DNA of 15,300 bases from an uncultured Pseudomonadota bacterium (GTDB lineage Bacteria; Pseudomonadota; Alphaproteobacteria; Rs-D84), in assembly GCA_945483255.1 (NCBI GenBank), contig CALYRP010000005.1, positions 1 through 15,300 on the forward strand. Direction: 5' to 3'. The position numbers were made by a program, and so were the translations under genes. Below are positions 14,659 through 15,300 of this stretch, one piece after another. The number at the start of each line of letters is the position of its first letter. Within the stretch, counting starts at the first letter, position 1. The notes beneath the pieces were generated by a model. That model searched no databases. It was not told the DNA's origin and worked only from the letters and a program-made list of their open reading frames with translations.

Positions 14659-14886
14659 TTAGCCCAAGTTATTTCTAACAAATGGCAACAATCCCAAATG
14701 ACGTGCACGTTTGATGGCTTTTGCCAATGCACGTTGGTCTTTTTGTGAAACACCAGAAATACGAGATGGAACAATTTTTCCACGTTCTGTGATGTAATGT
14801 GACAATAATTTCACATCTTTGTAATCAATCACTTTGCCCTTTAATGGGTTAGATTTTTTACGATAAATTGCTGCACGTACTGCCAT
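14659..14886 (-). CDS. rpsR: 30S ribosomal protein S18
   Basis: S18 pairs with S6 on the platform of the small subunit. At 75 residues it is of normal length, with IDYKDVKLLSHYITERGKI (20-38), the family core PSRISGVSQKDQRALAKAIK (40-59) and RARHLGLLPF. Its ATG shares one base with the rpsF stop (TAATG on the minus strand), so the two partners are translationally coupled. The zinc-type cysteines seen in some S18 proteins are absent. Confidence 0.97.
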   Translation of the reverse strand: MAVRAAIYRKKSNPLKGKVIDYKDVKLLSHYITERGKIVPSRISGVSQKDQRALAKAIKRARHLGLLPFVRNNLG

Positions 14887-15227
14887 TATGCCACCTCTTC
14901 TTCTGTAGATTTCTTCATCATGATTGATGGTGTTTTTGACAATTCTTCAACGCGTACGTTCAAGAAACGAATAACATCTTCATCAATACGGGAACGGCGT
15001 TCCAATTCTGTGATTTGAGAACCTGGCAATTCAATGTTCAACATTACATAGTGAGCCTTGCGGTTTTTACGAATGATGTATGCCAAATTTTTCAATCCCC
15101 AAAATTCGGTAGATTTAACATCGCCACCCAATTCTTTGATGATTGCTGTGAATTTTTCCGCTTTTTCTTTAACTTGCGGTTCAGTCAAGTCCTGACGAAA
15201 TACCAGGACACTTTCATAATAAGCCAT
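14886..15227 (-). CDS. rpsF: 30S ribosomal protein S6
   Basis: S6 binds 16S rRNA together with S18. The 113-residue protein shows the ferredoxin-like S6 pattern. It starts MAYYESVLVFRQDLTEPQV, continues with FWGLKNLAYIIRKNRKAHYV (about 42-61) and YVMLNIELPG, and ends its core with DEDVIRFLNVRVEEL. A short charged tail follows. AAAGGA lies six bases before the ATG. It leads the operon; its promoter lies beyond the right edge or in the last 70 bases. Confidence 0.97.
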   Translation of the reverse strand: MAYYESVLVFRQDLTEPQVKEKAEKFTAIIKELGGDVKSTEFWGLKNLAYIIRKNRKAHYVMLNIELPGSQITELERRSRIDEDVIRFLNVRVEELSKTPSIMMKKSTEEEVA

Positions 15228-15249
15228 TTTATTTCCTTTGGTTTATACA

Positions 15250-15272
15250 GCTGACAAGCCCATCTTGCCAGC
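15250..15272 (-). promoter_or_regulatory. Hairpin in the rpsF leader
   Basis: Minus strand: GCTGGCAAG, loop ATGGG, CTTGTCAGC, nine pairs with one G-U, ending 22 bases before the rpsF ATG. In other bacteria the rpsF leader binds the S6:S18 pair for feedback control; I cannot show the bulged motif of that element here, and the leader is cut by the window edge. Confidence 0.4.
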
Positions 15273-15300
15273 AGGAACATCCCCCATTATGAAGATTTTT

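Noticed and set aside
14347..14748. Plus-strand open frame of 133 codons across the rplI start and the gap
   Set aside because: It is antisense to the rplI start and the rpsR end, with no ribosome site and no recognisable product.
15228..15300. Known S6:S18-binding leader element
   Set aside because: A hairpin is present but I cannot identify the conserved bulged motif, and the leader is truncated; reported only as a hairpin.

Overview
The window looks like part of the chromosome of an AT-rich alphaproteobacterium. Supporting signs are ppiD placed head-to-head with tpiA, the order rpsF-rpsR-rplI without priB, an L9 with a long acidic tail, strong outer-membrane and periplasmic content, and a zinc-finger RecO. 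A secreted choloylglycine-hydrolase family enzyme, an autotransporter and many small secreted proteins suggest a host-associated, probably gut, organism. That assignment is inference; no 16S or similar marker is present.

Layout. Positions 1-605 (minus) hold the 5' part of recO, cut by the window edge and still open there. 644-2056 (minus) is a PpiD-like periplasmic chaperone. It is divergent from tpiA-grpE (2121-3366, plus), which ends in a terminator shared with an oncoming unknown gene. 3391-3825 and 5085-5501 (minus) are two small unrecognised genes, each directly behind the stop codon of a larger gene and each with its own good promoter. The first also has a 36-base palindrome on its promoter. 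Between them lies a secreted choloylglycine hydrolase-type enzyme (3890-4972, minus).

The accessory core is 5564-13346. On the minus strand is a 1219-residue autotransporter with ankyrin repeats and a membrane helix at its N-terminus. Its passenger is recognisably subtilase (S8) but has lost the catalytic His and Ser. Divergent from it is a tight four-gene operon (9359-13346, plus) of exported proteins. The first two share a six-cysteine domain that occurs three times. The second and fourth carry glycine-zipper hydrophobic segments, as does the autotransporter. The genes are coupled by 3-base, TAATG and ATGA junctions. This divergent locus is the best candidate here for an undescribed surface or envelope system; its function is unknown.

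13347-13935 is a convergent intergenic region. It has a terminator for the operon, a three-copy tandem repeat of about 153 bp built from palindromic modules with covarying stems, a GC-rich double hairpin, and a terminator for the ribosomal operon. 13936-15227 (minus) is rplI-rpsR-rpsF, with a hairpin in the rpsF leader at the window's right end.
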